Source of the DNA: Candidatus Methanophagales archaeon
Lineage (GTDB): Archaea; Halobacteriota; Syntropharchaeia; Alkanophagales; Methanospirareceae
DNA length: 64,000 nt
Assembly: GCA_024699715.1 (NCBI GenBank)
Contig: JANPRD010000002.1
Location: 62,001 to 126,000 of the forward strand
Reading direction: 5' to 3'
This document shows, piece after piece, positions 9,449 through 19,541 of this stretch; the first letter of the stretch is position 1, and the number at the start of each line of letters is the position of its first letter. The notes beneath the pieces were generated by a model. The model was given only the letters and a program-made list of their open reading frames with translations, ran no database searches and had not been told where the DNA came from. The translations under genes were made by a program, and so were the position numbers.

Positions 9449-9919
9449 TTATTTCCTCAACACAATTATGTCTGGTCGTGGCGGTGCATTTGAGCCTGCA
9501 AACTCCTCCTTGCATATTTCGCAAAGTTCCCTGACGGTGAGAGCGACGACCTCTTCCGAACCGGGGAGCTTCCTTGCGTAAATGAAATCAGGGCGAATGC
9601 CCAAAGACTCGCCAACTGAAGCGAGCAACTTGCCCAAATCCTCCTTCAGCACTTCTACTTCCTCCGCTTGAATCCCTCTCGTGTCCGTTTGGAAGCCAGC
9701 ACAGCCGCAGACCATCCCAAACACCTTCGCCTCAAGCACAATACCCTTAACGCCAAAATTCAGCAACGCCTCCTCTACTCGCCTACCTCCCTCTCTGATG
9801 CCTTCTTGAAATGCTCTCAACGCCTCTCGCCTACTCTTTCGTTTCCTCTCTGCCTTCCCTTTTTTCTCTCCCCTCTCCTTGCCCTTTACTCTGCTCCTCC
9901 CCTCTTCCCTCTCTCTCAC
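9449..9919 (-). CDS. Conserved hypothetical, basic low-complexity N-terminus
   Basis: Long ORF; KVFGMVCGCAGFQTDTRGIQAEEVEVLKED; family not recognised. Confidence 0.5.
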   Translation of the reverse strand: MREREEGRSRVKGKERGEKKGKAERKRKSRREALRAFQEGIREGGRRVEEALLNFGVKGIVLEAKVFGMVCGCAGFQTDTRGIQAEEVEVLKEDLGKLLASVGESLGIRPDFIYARKLPGSEEVVALTVRELCEICKEEFAGSNAPPRPDIIVLRK

Positions 9920-9981
9920 TCATTTCCTCGCTTCCTCTTTCCTTTTCTCCCACTTTATCCCACTTTTTCAGACCTTTTACC

Positions 9982-11037
9982 TCAATATTTGCGAATTATG
10001 ATGTTTTCAGCGATTTTATTGCAGTAACCGCATTCATCACATATCTTTTTGCAGCGCTTCCACTGCTCTATGCATCCTTCAAGTTTCTCATTTTCAATAT
10101 GAAAAACATAGCGAAGCATCTGCGGACAGTCTAAAATGTCAAGAAGGTTGCCCTTGAATGAGCGTTTTGCGTATGCACGCATGCATTTCAAAATCCAAGC
10201 GACTGTTTTTGTCCTTCCCGAGAGTTTGAATTCGTGAATGCCTATCTCCTCGTAATGTCTGATGTCTTCGGGGCGAATCCACGCAGATTTGATGAGTTGC
10301 GAAGGGTCTCGCAGCCTGAAAGAGATGCATTTGTCGAAGTAGAAGTCAAGAGCGATGGGCGTCCCTTTTGGCTTGTTCAGACTGCTGAAGTGCGACGCAA
10401 CATTGTAGTGAGCATACCTGAATGGACATTTGAAAAGGCATGCCTCGTTCACAATCACTCGCACCTTGCAGTCAACAGCTTCAACAATCCCCCGCAGTAA
10501 ATCAAAATTCTTGTTAATATTCGTGTCAGCGGTGATGACATCAGCGCCAAGTTCTTCGTAGAATTTTGCACGATGCGGTGAATCAACATAAGCGAGGCAA
10601 CTCACCACCACTTCCATCGGAAAATCCCGCAGTAATTCCACTAAATAAGGCTCTGCAACCGTGACAGCATCCACACCGGCGTCGTTAAGCTGTTTGAAAT
10701 ACCACTCAAACATCTTGAAGCCCTCGTGAGTGAGATGATTTCCGCTGAGGCATGTGGAGTTCATCACGATGTTCATTTTCAAGCCATGCTCGTGAGCGAA
10801 TTCCGTCTGCTCCTTTATTTCTGAGATGAGAGGAGCGTGGAAGACGCCACGACCACTGCCCATGATGTCAGGTGAGCCGCCCATGAACACTTCTTTCACT
10901 TCGCTTAACCCCTCTGACTCTTTCACGGCGACAATCTCCTTCAACGCCTCAAAATGTCCCGGATGCGGAATGCTCAACCTCATCTCTCTTGCATCCATTC
11001 CATTCGCATATAAAATGCACACATATTTGCCGTTCAT
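9982..11037 (-). CDS. Peptidase U32 family protein
   Basis: DAVTVAEPYLVELLRDFPMEVVVSC, CLFKCPFRYAHYNVASH, KLSGRTK, C-terminal Cys cluster. Confidence 0.75.
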   Translation of the reverse strand: MNGKYVCILYANGMDAREMRLSIPHPGHFEALKEIVAVKESEGLSEVKEVFMGGSPDIMGSGRGVFHAPLISEIKEQTEFAHEHGLKMNIVMNSTCLSGNHLTHEGFKMFEWYFKQLNDAGVDAVTVAEPYLVELLRDFPMEVVVSCLAYVDSPHRAKFYEELGADVITADTNINKNFDLLRGIVEAVDCKVRVIVNEACLFKCPFRYAHYNVASHFSSLNKPKGTPIALDFYFDKCISFRLRDPSQLIKSAWIRPEDIRHYEEIGIHEFKLSGRTKTVAWILKCMRAYAKRSFKGNLLDILDCPQMLRYVFHIENEKLEGCIEQWKRCKKICDECGYCNKIAENIIIRKY

Positions 11038-11135
11038 TTGCCGTTCTCACAATGCCAAGCCCATTTCTTTTTCTGCATGCGTTCTGAGTTTCGCTGACCG
11101 CAAGTTTTAAATGAAGCAGGGAGAAAGCGGGAAAC

Positions 11136-11780
11136 ATGGTGGAGAGAAGGAGGAGACCGTCGATTTTTGATTTGATAGAGCAGTATATGGAGCGGATGTT
11201 TGAGGAGATGCGGCGCTTTCCATTTTTTGAGGAGGAGCGGAGAAGGAGAGAGCGGATGGAGAGAGACATAGAAGAGTTCTTCAGGGACCCTTTTGAGGAG
11301 ATGCTTGAGTGGCTTGAGCGGGAGGCTCCGGAGGAATTCAAGGAATTCGTGAAAGAGATTGAGACACCAGAAGGAAAAGTGCGCAGGATAGGACCATTCG
11401 TTTATGGTTTCGTGCTGCGTAAGGAGCCTGGTAAGGAGCCAGAAATCACAGAGTTCGGGAACATTCGCCCTTCAATGCGAAGATTTGAGCCGATGCCTCG
11501 TGGAGAGCGGGAGCCTTTGGTGGATGTGATTGAGCAGAAAGACGCTTACGAGGTAGTTGCTGAGCTACCAGGTGTGGAGAAGGAGGACATTAAACTCAAT
11601 GCCACTGAAGATTCGCTTGAGATAAGGGCGGAAAACGACAGAAAATACTACAAAGAGGTGAAGTTTGACGAGCCAGTAATCCCTGAAAGTGCGAAAGCAT
11701 CCTACAAAAATGGAATTCTGAGCGTTAAAATTAAAAAGAAAGAGGCAGAGAAGGAGAAAAAGAGCATTCCAGTAGAATAA
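11136..11780 (+). CDS. Small heat shock protein, Hsp20/alpha-crystallin
   Basis: DAYEVVAELPGVEKEDIKLNATEDSLEIRAE ... SYKNGILSVKIKKKE; long acidic/basic N-term. Confidence 0.85.
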   Translation: MVERRRRPSIFDLIEQYMERMFEEMRRFPFFEEERRRRERMERDIEEFFRDPFEEMLEWLEREAPEEFKEFVKEIETPEGKVRRIGPFVYGFVLRKEPGKEPEITEFGNIRPSMRRFEPMPRGEREPLVDVIEQKDAYEVVAELPGVEKEDIKLNATEDSLEIRAENDRKYYKEVKFDEPVIPESAKASYKNGILSVKIKKKEAEKEKKSIPVE

Positions 11781-12079
11781 TTATTTTTCCCTTTTTCCAC
11801 TTTTTTCACTTTTTTCTCCTTTCCTCCTCGTTCCATTCATTCTCTCTCCTCGCTTCTTCCCGCAACCGCTCTCGGATGAGTAGAGAGAGAAAATCTCTTA
11901 CGGCTCTCACGCACACAAATCTGCGAAATTCCTGTCAATTGCCGGTGCATCATTAGTGCATTCACGCTTCTCCAATCCATTTTCCGCAAGTCTTCCACTG
12001 TCATTTAATCCAATGTTAGAGCGTTGAAAGCTTTGAGAAGTGGAAGTGATTTCAATTATGACATGACTGCCGTCAAATG

Positions 12080-12123
12080 TGCATGTAATTTGCTCAATTT
12101 ACCCTCAAGTGCATGCAATATTA
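12080..12123. promoter_or_regulatory. Direct repeat GTGCATGTAAT / GTGCATGCAAT upstream of pst operon
   Basis: Two near-identical 11-mers about 30 nt apart in the ~550 bp gap before pstS. Confidence 0.3.
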
Positions 12124-12330
12124 TTAAACCAAAACACTAACCCTGCTCTCACAGAGAGGATGCAGAGAGAAATTGAAAAATCTTTCGCAATGCGAGCGCT
12201 GCGCCTGTGTTCAGAATCTCGGTAAGCAGGGATGCTCTATTCGCATTCTATTTATATATGATTTTCCGAACTAAGTAAAAAGCATGTATTTATATATTTA
12301 ATTTTTGGAAAATAGGAAAATGGATGCGAA

Positions 12331-13378
12331 GTGCATAAGATATATAAATATGCGGGAAATAAGGAGGTGATGCGGAAAATGTGTAGAGCGGTGCTTGTGG
12401 CTGCGGTTCTCGTGGCGACGGCGGTCTCAGCGTTTTCCGTGCATGGCGCAGCAGCCCAACTCTCAGGCAAGCTGACCGTCGCAGGCTCTACGACGGTGCT
12501 TCCGATAAATCAGGAGTGCGCTCGCATCCTCATGGAAAGAAATCCAGATTTACGCATTTCTGTCAGTGGCGGAGGCTCCGGTCACGGCATAAAAGCGGTA
12601 GGGGCTGGCGACATAGACATAGGAGCGGCATCAAGAGACATAAAGGAAGAAGAATGGGCGAAATATCCAGATTTGAAGCCTTTTGTGATTGCGAAAGACA
12701 GTGTTGCGATTGTTGTTCATCCCGAAAATCCCGTCAGTGAGCTCACTATGGAGCAAGTAGCAAAGATTTTCGCAGGCGAAATCAATAATTGGAAAGAAGT
12801 TGGCGGTGAAGATGCCGAAATTAGGGTTATCACGAGGGAAGAAGGCTCTGGAACGAGGGAGACTTTTGAGAAGTTCGTCATGCGACCGCTACAGCTGGAG
12901 ATAACTGCGGATGCGAGCGTTAAGCCCTCAAATGGCGAGGTGCGGGCAACCGTCGCAACCGACAAGAACGCAATCGGCTACATTTCCCTCGGATATGTTG
13001 ACGAGAGCGTCAAGGCGTTGAAGATTGACGGCGTTGAGCCTACTGTTGAGAAAGTCCTCTCAGGCGAGTATCCAATCACAAGAAATCTTTATCTTATCAC
13101 GAAAGGCGAGCCTGAACCGCTTGAGAAGGCTTTCATTGACTTCGTTCTCAGCGAAGAAGGTCAGAAAATCGTTGAAGAACTCGGATACATCCCAGTGCAA
13201 ACGCCTGCAACTCCTGCAACGCCTGCAACTTCTGCAACTACCTGCAACGCCTACGACGCCTGCGACGCAAACACCATCGCCTGCTGTGCCGACGCCTCCG
13301 ACGCCTGGATATGAGGCGATTTTCGCTGTTCTCATGCTTGCACTGGCGTCTTTGCTTCTCTTTCTGCGAGGCACCTGA
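12331..13378 (+). CDS. pstS: Phosphate ABC transporter substrate-binding protein PstS; C-terminal anchor in +1 frame
   Basis: LTVAGSTTVLPINQECARILM, VSGGGSGHGIKAVGAGDIDIGAASRDIK; +1 frame (13025..13378) encodes TPPTPGYEAIFAVLMLALASLLLFLRGT; zero-frame stop at 13314. Confidence 0.85.
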
Positions 13379-13407
13379 GCGCTGGGCTGGCGTTCTGTGC
13401 GGTTGAA

Positions 13408-14343
13408 ATGCGTGCCAAAAGGAAGGCGGAAGGAGGAGCGGGCGTGTGTTTTGCGAGGTCGTGGAGTATGGAAAGGGTAGTGGAGAGCATTTTGCTCATT
13501 TCCGCCCTCTCTTCCGCCTTAATTGTTTTTTTCATTGTCCTTTTCATGCTAAAAGAGGGATTTCCCGCATTAATGCTCGGAAAAGATTTCTTTTTAGGGA
13601 TGGAGTGGAAACCTTCACATGATAAATTCGGAATTTTGCCGACAGTAATAAGCACATTAATAGTAGGAGTGGGTGCATTAGCGATTTCTGCTGCGATTGG
13701 CGTTCCTGCTGCGATATATCTTGCTGAGTTTTCGCCTCCTTTTCTCAGGAATGTCTTGAAAGCGTGTGTAGAGATGCTTGTTGGCGTTCCTTCGGTTGTG
13801 CTTGGCTTCTTCGGTTTGATGGTAGTTGTCGTTTTCATTCGTGATTTCTTCGGAGGAGGAGGCGGAGGAGGCGGTGGCGGTGAGTGCATACTTGCAGCGT
13901 GGTTCATACTCGCAATAATGACGCTACCGCATGTCGTCAGCATCTCAGAGGATGCGATTCAAGCAGTGCCTCGTTCTCTCAGGGAAGCATCTCTTGCTTT
14001 AGGTGCGACGCACTGGCAGACCGTTCGTGAGGTTGTGCTGCCTAATGCTCGCTCTGGCATCCTCGCTTCTCTCATATTGGGCATGGGAAATGCAATCGGT
14101 GAGACGATGGCTGTCTTAATGGTCGTCGGAAATCCAAATATTCCTTCGGTTCCGACATCTGTTTTTGACGCTGCGAGGGTTCTCACATCCACAATCGTCC
14201 TTGAAATACCGTATGCGATGTGGGGTTCAACGCACCAGCATGCTCTCTTCGCTCTCGGCATCGTCTTGTTTGCGATTGTTGCTTTCCTTAACATAATCAC
14301 AACCGCAATAGTGAGGAGGGAGGTGCGGAAGAAGAGCGTATGA
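13408..14343 (+). CDS. pstC: Phosphate ABC transporter permease PstC
   Basis: Multi-TM; LREASLALGATHWQTVREVVLPNARSGILASLILGMGNAIGETMAV; order pstS-C-A-B. Confidence 0.9.
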   Translation: MRAKRKAEGGAGVCFARSWSMERVVESILLISALSSALIVFFIVLFMLKEGFPALMLGKDFFLGMEWKPSHDKFGILPTVISTLIVGVGALAISAAIGVPAAIYLAEFSPPFLRNVLKACVEMLVGVPSVVLGFFGLMVVVVFIRDFFGGGGGGGGGGECILAAWFILAIMTLPHVVSISEDAIQAVPRSLREASLALGATHWQTVREVVLPNARSGILASLILGMGNAIGETMAVLMVVGNPNIPSVPTSVFDAARVLTSTIVLEIPYAMWGSTHQHALFALGIVLFAIVAFLNIITTAIVRREVRKKSV

Positions 14344-15227
14344 CATTCCTGTTTAGCGGCAGAAAAGAGTGGAATGAGAAGAAAAAAGAGGTTATTTTGA
14401 GGGGAATCTTGTGTGTATTCGCATTAATACCTGCAATAATCCTCATAATCCTCTTTTCCTACATATTTTCAAACGGCATAAGTGCGATAAATATTGATTT
14501 CTTGCTGAATTCGCCATATATGTTGGAGCGAGGCGGAATATTCCCACAAATAATAGGCTCTTTATGCTTGGTTAGCGTTTGTTTGCTCTTCGCAGTCCCT
14601 TTGGGCGTGCTTTCTGCGATATATCTTGCGGAATATGCGCCTGATAATGCGTTAACTGGTATAATAAGGTTCTTTGTTGAGTGTTTGGCGGGCATTCCCT
14701 CAATCGTAATAGGGCTTTTTGGCTTAATCCTGCTCGTTCATTACTTGAACTTCGGCATATCTCTCCTCTCAGGCGGTCTCTCTCTCGGCTTCATGATTTT
14801 ACCGTGGACGATTCGTGCATCTGAAGAGGCTATTCGTGCGGTGCCACGCTCTTTCAGGGAGGCTTCACTCGCCTTAGGAGCGACGAAACTGCAAACAATT
14901 CGTTGTGTTGTGCTGAGGAATGCGTTTCCGGGCATCATCACAGGCGTCCTGCTCGGCTTAGGGAAGGCGCTCGGTGAGACTGCGGTTGTGCTTCTCACGG
15001 CGGGTTCAGGTCTTGAATCTTTCATTCCGAGGTCGCTTTTTGACCCCGTCGGCTCTTTGCCCGTGTATATTTACATGTTGGCAACGCAAGGACGACACTC
15101 ATCCACCGCATTTTCAAAGGCTTCAGGCGCTTCTCTCGTCCTTTTAACGATATTTTTTGCGATTAATGTCTCTGCTTTGCTCTTACGCAACAGATACATC
15201 AGACGAATGAGGGGTGAGATTGCATGA
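14340..15227 (+). CDS. pstA: Phosphate ABC transporter permease PstA
   Basis: Overlaps pstC (ATGA); FREASLALGATKLQTIRCVVLRNAFPGIITGVLLGLGKALGETAVV. Confidence 0.9.
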   Translation: MTFLFSGRKEWNEKKKEVILRGILCVFALIPAIILIILFSYIFSNGISAINIDFLLNSPYMLERGGIFPQIIGSLCLVSVCLLFAVPLGVLSAIYLAEYAPDNALTGIIRFFVECLAGIPSIVIGLFGLILLVHYLNFGISLLSGGLSLGFMILPWTIRASEEAIRAVPRSFREASLALGATKLQTIRCVVLRNAFPGIITGVLLGLGKALGETAVVLLTAGSGLESFIPRSLFDPVGSLPVYIYMLATQGRHSSTAFSKASGASLVLLTIFFAINVSALLLRNRYIRRMRGEIA

Positions 15228-15254
15228 TGCATGATGTAATGACAGAAGGAGGAG

Positions 15255-16010
15255 GTGAAAATGAGAGTAAAGGTGCAGACTCGTGATTTGAATGTGCATT
15301 ACGGGAGAGTGCATGCGTTGAAGGATGTGAGTATTGATATTGAGGCGAACAGCGTGACTGCGGTCATAGGTCCTTCAGGATGCGGGAAGACGACATTCCT
15401 GCGTGTGCTGAATCGTTTAGTTGACCTTGACGGTGCGAGAGTTACAGGCAAGGTCTTCCTCGACGGCGAAGACATTTTCAACGGTGTTGATGTCACGAGT
15501 CTGCGTCGTAGAGTGGGCATGGTCTTTCAGCAGCCGAACCCGTTCCCGATGAGCATTTACGACAATGTCGCATTCGGTCCGAGAATTCACGGCATCAGAG
15601 ACAAGAAACGCCTTGACAGGATTGTAGAGGCGAGTTTGAGGAAGGCTGCACTCTGGTCCGAAGTCAAGGACAGGCTTCAAGAGAGTGCATTGCGGCTTTC
15701 AGGCGGTCAGCAACAGCGTCTGTGCATCGCAAGAGCGCTTGCAGTTCAGCCCGAAGTCATTCTCATGGACGAGCCTTGCTCCGCTCTCGACCCTGTTTCA
15801 ACAGCGAGAATAGAGGCTCTCATTAAAGAATTGAAGCGTGAATACACGCTTGTTGTGGTCACGCACAATATGCACCAAGCCGCCCGCATCTCCGACCACA
15901 CCGCTTTCTTCCTGAACGGCGAACTCGTTGAATTCGGTAAAACCTCTCAAATATTCACGAACCCCGCTGAAAAACGCACAGAAGACTACATCTCCGGAAG
16001 GTTCGGCTGA
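15255..16010 (+). CDS. pstB: Phosphate ABC transporter ATP-binding protein PstB
   Basis: Walker [42 protein letters not shown]. Confidence 0.93.
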   Translation: MKMRVKVQTRDLNVHYGRVHALKDVSIDIEANSVTAVIGPSGCGKTTFLRVLNRLVDLDGARVTGKVFLDGEDIFNGVDVTSLRRRVGMVFQQPNPFPMSIYDNVAFGPRIHGIRDKKRLDRIVEASLRKAALWSEVKDRLQESALRLSGGQQQRLCIARALAVQPEVILMDEPCSALDPVSTARIEALIKELKREYTLVVVTHNMHQAARISDHTAFFLNGELVEFGKTSQIFTNPAEKRTEDYISGRFG

Positions 16011-16013
16011 CGC

Positions 16014-17268
16014 TCAACCGCAGCGGTGGGAGACTTCCTTAACACTCTCCTTAATTTCGGAGATGCTCGCATCTGTCTTGAATGCGGTGTTTGAGAAGTG
16101 CGTCCTGCTCGCTTTGAATCCTCGCTCTCTCAGGCTCTCAAGAACCGCATTCAGAGGCGGAGGCGTCACCTTTAACGACTTACAAACCGCATGCAACTCA
16201 TAGTAGAATGGAATTTCAAGCTCCTCTTTGCATCGCTCAACGATTTTTAAAGCTGTTTTACGCTCATTAAGCTCATTTCTTGCGTTCAACTCGCTCAAAA
16301 CCGCCTCGCAGAATGCCTTTTTGTGCAACGCACCGACGAAAAGCGGACCCGCAAAACGCAGTGGAGAGCCGCAAACATCGCACTGCGAGAAGCCACGCTC
16401 AAAAAATTCTGAAATGGAGAGAGAGAAGCGGTTTCCGCAAGAGAAGCAGTGTGCCAGAAAACCGAGGTTACGAAGCGTTTCCGCCTCTGCCCGCCTCGCT
16501 CCGCAACGCTCAACGCCGACGACGATGCGAACGAAATGCCTCTTCGCATAGCAGAGCAGGGGCATCGCAAGCTTCTCATGCTTTAGCAACTCTCTTGCAA
16601 CTTTGCCGAGCAGGATGCGGGTTGCGAGCTCGCTGTGGTATTCTGTGCGTAGCGGAAAAGCGTCATACTTACGAAATCCGCCTGAGTGTGCGCCGCAGAG
16701 CGGTGCGGTGTCCGTGGCAGTGACCAAAAGCAAACGCCGAACGGACTTGCAGGCAGCATCCAAGAATGGTGCAGGAGAGCCGAAGGGGTCCAAATCCACT
16801 AAATCGAACCTGAAGCGGTGAAGTAGCACATTCGCATCCTCGTTGCTTGCTCTCGCAACGCCATCAACGCCGTTCAAGCGAATATTCCGCTGAATCACCT
16901 CGTAAGCAGGCTTGCTCCTGTCGTTCAAGACAACAGAGCATTCCTCCGCTGCAACTACTGCCTGTTGCACTGCGCTTTCTCCCCTCTCTTCAGAAGAGGC
17001 AGAAGGCGGAAGAAGCAGAAGAAGCGGAAGAAGCGGAAGAGGCGGAGAAAACTTCACAAGCGAGGCGAAGCCCACGAATGCCCGTTCCTGCGAGTGCGTC
17101 AGCGGCGAAACGCAAAGGCTTACGATTGAGAGCGAGGAATGCAGCGACACTCGCAACATCCAAATCCCTGCTCAATTCCATTTTCGGATTGTAGAAGATT
17201 GATTTTGTGGGCTTCTTCGGCACTAAAACCCTCGTTCTACCCTCTCTGACTTCCGAGAACATAGGCAA
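16014..17268 (-). CDS. trm1: tRNA (guanine26-N2)-dimethyltransferase Trm1, split by +1 frameshift
   Basis: N-part 16990..17268 (VPKKPTKSIFYNPKMELSRDLDVA...ALAGTGIRGLRLACEVF) plus C-part 16014..17159 (CSVVLNDRSKPAYEVIQRNIRLNGV, FDLVDLDPFGSPAPFLDAA). Confidence 0.8.
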
Positions 17269-17294
17269 AAGCAGAAGCAGAAGGAAGAAGGGGA

Positions 17295-17417
17295 ATGCGC
17301 CGGCCGGGACTTGAACCCGGGTTAGAGGCTTTTCGCCCTCCCACTCTCACGCATCACGCCCTCACGCTCAAGGAGGAGGATGGCAAGCCTCTGTGATAAC
17401 CACTACACTACCGGCGC
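17295..17417 (-). tRNA. tRNA-Gly(GCC) with ~51-nt intron after position 37 (about 17330..17380)
   Basis: rc GCGCCGG...GTGTAGTGGTTATCAC, GAGGC-TT-GCC-A [intron] A-GCCTC, CCGGGTTCAAGTCCCGG, CCGGCGC; all arms pair. Confidence 0.9.
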
Positions 17418-17450
17418 CCCTTCCACAGCCTCATTTTCTTTTTTGTTTGC

Positions 17451-18737
17451 TCACTCAATTATATATTCTTGACCGTTTTCGGGTGCAAAAGCCTCGCATC
17501 CCTGCTCTCTTATCCAATCTGCGAATTCAGCAGCGTTCTCGCCGTGCATTGTGAATACGACTTCCGTGCCTCGCCTGCAGAAGCGAGAGACCAATCTCTT
17601 CAGCTCTGAATCGCCTGCGTGTGCGGAGAAATCATACTGCTCAACTTCCGCCTTCACCTTCAGCGGACCGCTCTCCGTCTCAACGCACTTCTCCTCCAAG
17701 AGCCTTCGCCCGTTCGTGCCTTCAATTTGGTAGCCAGTGAGCAAGACCTTGCTTCGTGGGTCGTCGTGCAATTTCCGCAGGTAGTAAAGCACAGGACCGC
17801 CGTTCAGCATGCCAGCGGTCGTGACAACGACAGAAGGCTGTGAAAGCACCTTCTTCCTCTTCTTTCCGCTGACGAACTTCGCCTCTTTGAACGCTGCTGC
17901 GAGTGCGGATGCGTCCTTTAAGAATGAGGGGTGGTGCTCAAGCATTTTGAAAACGCTGATGCCCAAGCCATCCACAAATGGAATAATGCCGTGAGCGTGC
18001 AGAACCATCACAATTTCTTGCGTCCTACCGACAGCGAAGCACGGAACAATCGCATGACCGCCCCTGTCAATCGTTTCCTGCACGGAATCCACGAACTCCC
18101 GCTCAAGTTCTCGCCTGTTTTTATGCTCTGTGCCGAAGTATGTGCTTTCAACGATTAGTATGTCGGCATGCGGTAGTTCATCGGGCGAAGCACTCTCAAG
18201 AAGCCTCGTCTCCTCCATTTTAATGTCGCCCGTGTAGAGCAGACTGATGTCTTCGCTCTCCTTCCACAGATGCACTGCTGCGCTCCCAGGGATATGACCT
18301 GCGTTGAAAAGCTCGCACTCGTAACCGTTCACCGAAAATCGCTTCCTGAAAGGCAAGAAATGGGCATTCTTGACCACCTTATGCACATCCTCGCCGTTGA
18401 ACAGGTGGATTCCATGCTCTTCTCCCAATTTTATCGTGTCCCGCCAGAGAATCTTCGCAATATCGCATGTAACAGGCGTCATGAACAACTTCAGACCATT
18501 ATTATTGCAATTCATAAGGCTCGGAATCATACCGGAATGGTCTAAATGTGCGTGGGAAACGATAACTGCCTCTAATGATTTTGCAATCTGCCTTGAAAAC
18601 ATCGGCATCTCTGGCGGGTCTGCCGGTCTAACCCCGTAATCAAGCAGTATTTTGTCGTCAATTAATACCGCAGAACGACCTACTTCGCCACAACCGCCTA
18701 AAAATCTTATCCTCATCTCCTCAGCCCCCCTCTCCAC
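17451..18737 (-). CDS. Beta-CASP metallo-beta-lactamase RNase
   Basis: SHAHLDHSG, FNAGHIPGSAA, TGDIKMEETRLL, VVVTTAGMLNGGPVLYYL, YDFSAHAG. Confidence 0.85.
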   Translation of the reverse strand: MERGAEEMRIRFLGGCGEVGRSAVLIDDKILLDYGVRPADPPEMPMFSRQIAKSLEAVIVSHAHLDHSGMIPSLMNCNNNGLKLFMTPVTCDIAKILWRDTIKLGEEHGIHLFNGEDVHKVVKNAHFLPFRKRFSVNGYECELFNAGHIPGSAAVHLWKESEDISLLYTGDIKMEETRLLESASPDELPHADILIVESTYFGTEHKNRRELEREFVDSVQETIDRGGHAIVPCFAVGRTQEIVMVLHAHGIIPFVDGLGISVFKMLEHHPSFLKDASALAAAFKEAKFVSGKKRKKVLSQPSVVVTTAGMLNGGPVLYYLRKLHDDPRSKVLLTGYQIEGTNGRRLLEEKCVETESGPLKVKAEVEQYDFSAHAGDSELKRLVSRFCRRGTEVVFTMHGENAAEFADWIREQGCEAFAPENGQEYIIE

Positions 18738-18802
18738 TCACACCTCTTCGTGCCTTTGCTTTCACTTCTCCACACGCACTCCTTTTCGCCTCGCTCTCAT
18801 TC

Positions 18803-19390
18803 TCATCTTTCCGCTCTCGCCCCGATTTCCGTTTTCGTGATTTCAACACGCCTCACGGGGTAAATCTTGCGGACTCGCTTGTAGATGTCTGAAGAGAGCT
18901 TGCCGAGCAGGATTTCCTGCATGAAATTGTTCAGGTTAAGCTCTCTCGCCCGCTCTGAAATCACAAACTCCATTTCCTTGCGAATTGTGTGCTCTTGCGT
19001 GTTGCTCGCTCTCCTGACGGTGAAGCAGGAAGCCTTCACTCGCATCTTCTCGCCGTCCTTCGTTGTGACGACGATATTCACATCTATCTTTGAGATGCGT
19101 CGCCTCGCAAGGCTCCGCAGGTAGTCCCTTTCAACCTCATGCCCCACAAGTCTCGTGCGTGCGACACCTCGCTCAACTTCTGAAATTTGCAGCAGTAGCT
19201 TCGTGTGCGAACTGCGAATCATGTGTCCCGTGAGCTCGTCAAGCGTCAGCTCTACCGTCCTGCCGAGCAACTTCGCAGGGTCATCCGCAAGCGTTTCTCC
19301 TACTTCTATCTCTCCAAAGACCTTCGGCGCAACTATGACATACCACTCCTTCGCCTTCTTTTTCTTCTCCCTTCGGTGTCCTCCTCTCAT
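18803..19390 (-). CDS. rps3ae: Ribosomal protein eS1 (S3Ae)
   Basis: KAKEWYVIVAPKVFGEIEVGETLADDP, GRTVELTLDELTG, IYPVRRVEITKTEIG. Confidence 0.9.
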   Translation of the reverse strand: MRGGHRREKKKKAKEWYVIVAPKVFGEIEVGETLADDPAKLLGRTVELTLDELTGHMIRSSHTKLLLQISEVERGVARTRLVGHEVERDYLRSLARRRISKIDVNIVVTTKDGEKMRVKASCFTVRRASNTQEHTIRKEMEFVISERARELNLNNFMQEILLGKLSSDIYKRVRKIYPVRRVEITKTEIGARAER

Positions 19391-19541
19391 CGCTGCTTTC
19401 CTCTCCGCTTCCTTTTACCTTCATTCACTCTTAACTTCCTTATTTATAAATCTTACTACTCCACGCCAAGAATGAGTGAAGGCACGGAAAAACCGCAGGG
19501 GAAAGGAGAAAAAGGAATGCAAATGAAGTGAGAAACGGTGA

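Noticed and set aside
13332-13943. 203-aa reverse ORF with poly-Pro
   Set aside because: Antisense image of pstC and its Gly microsatellite
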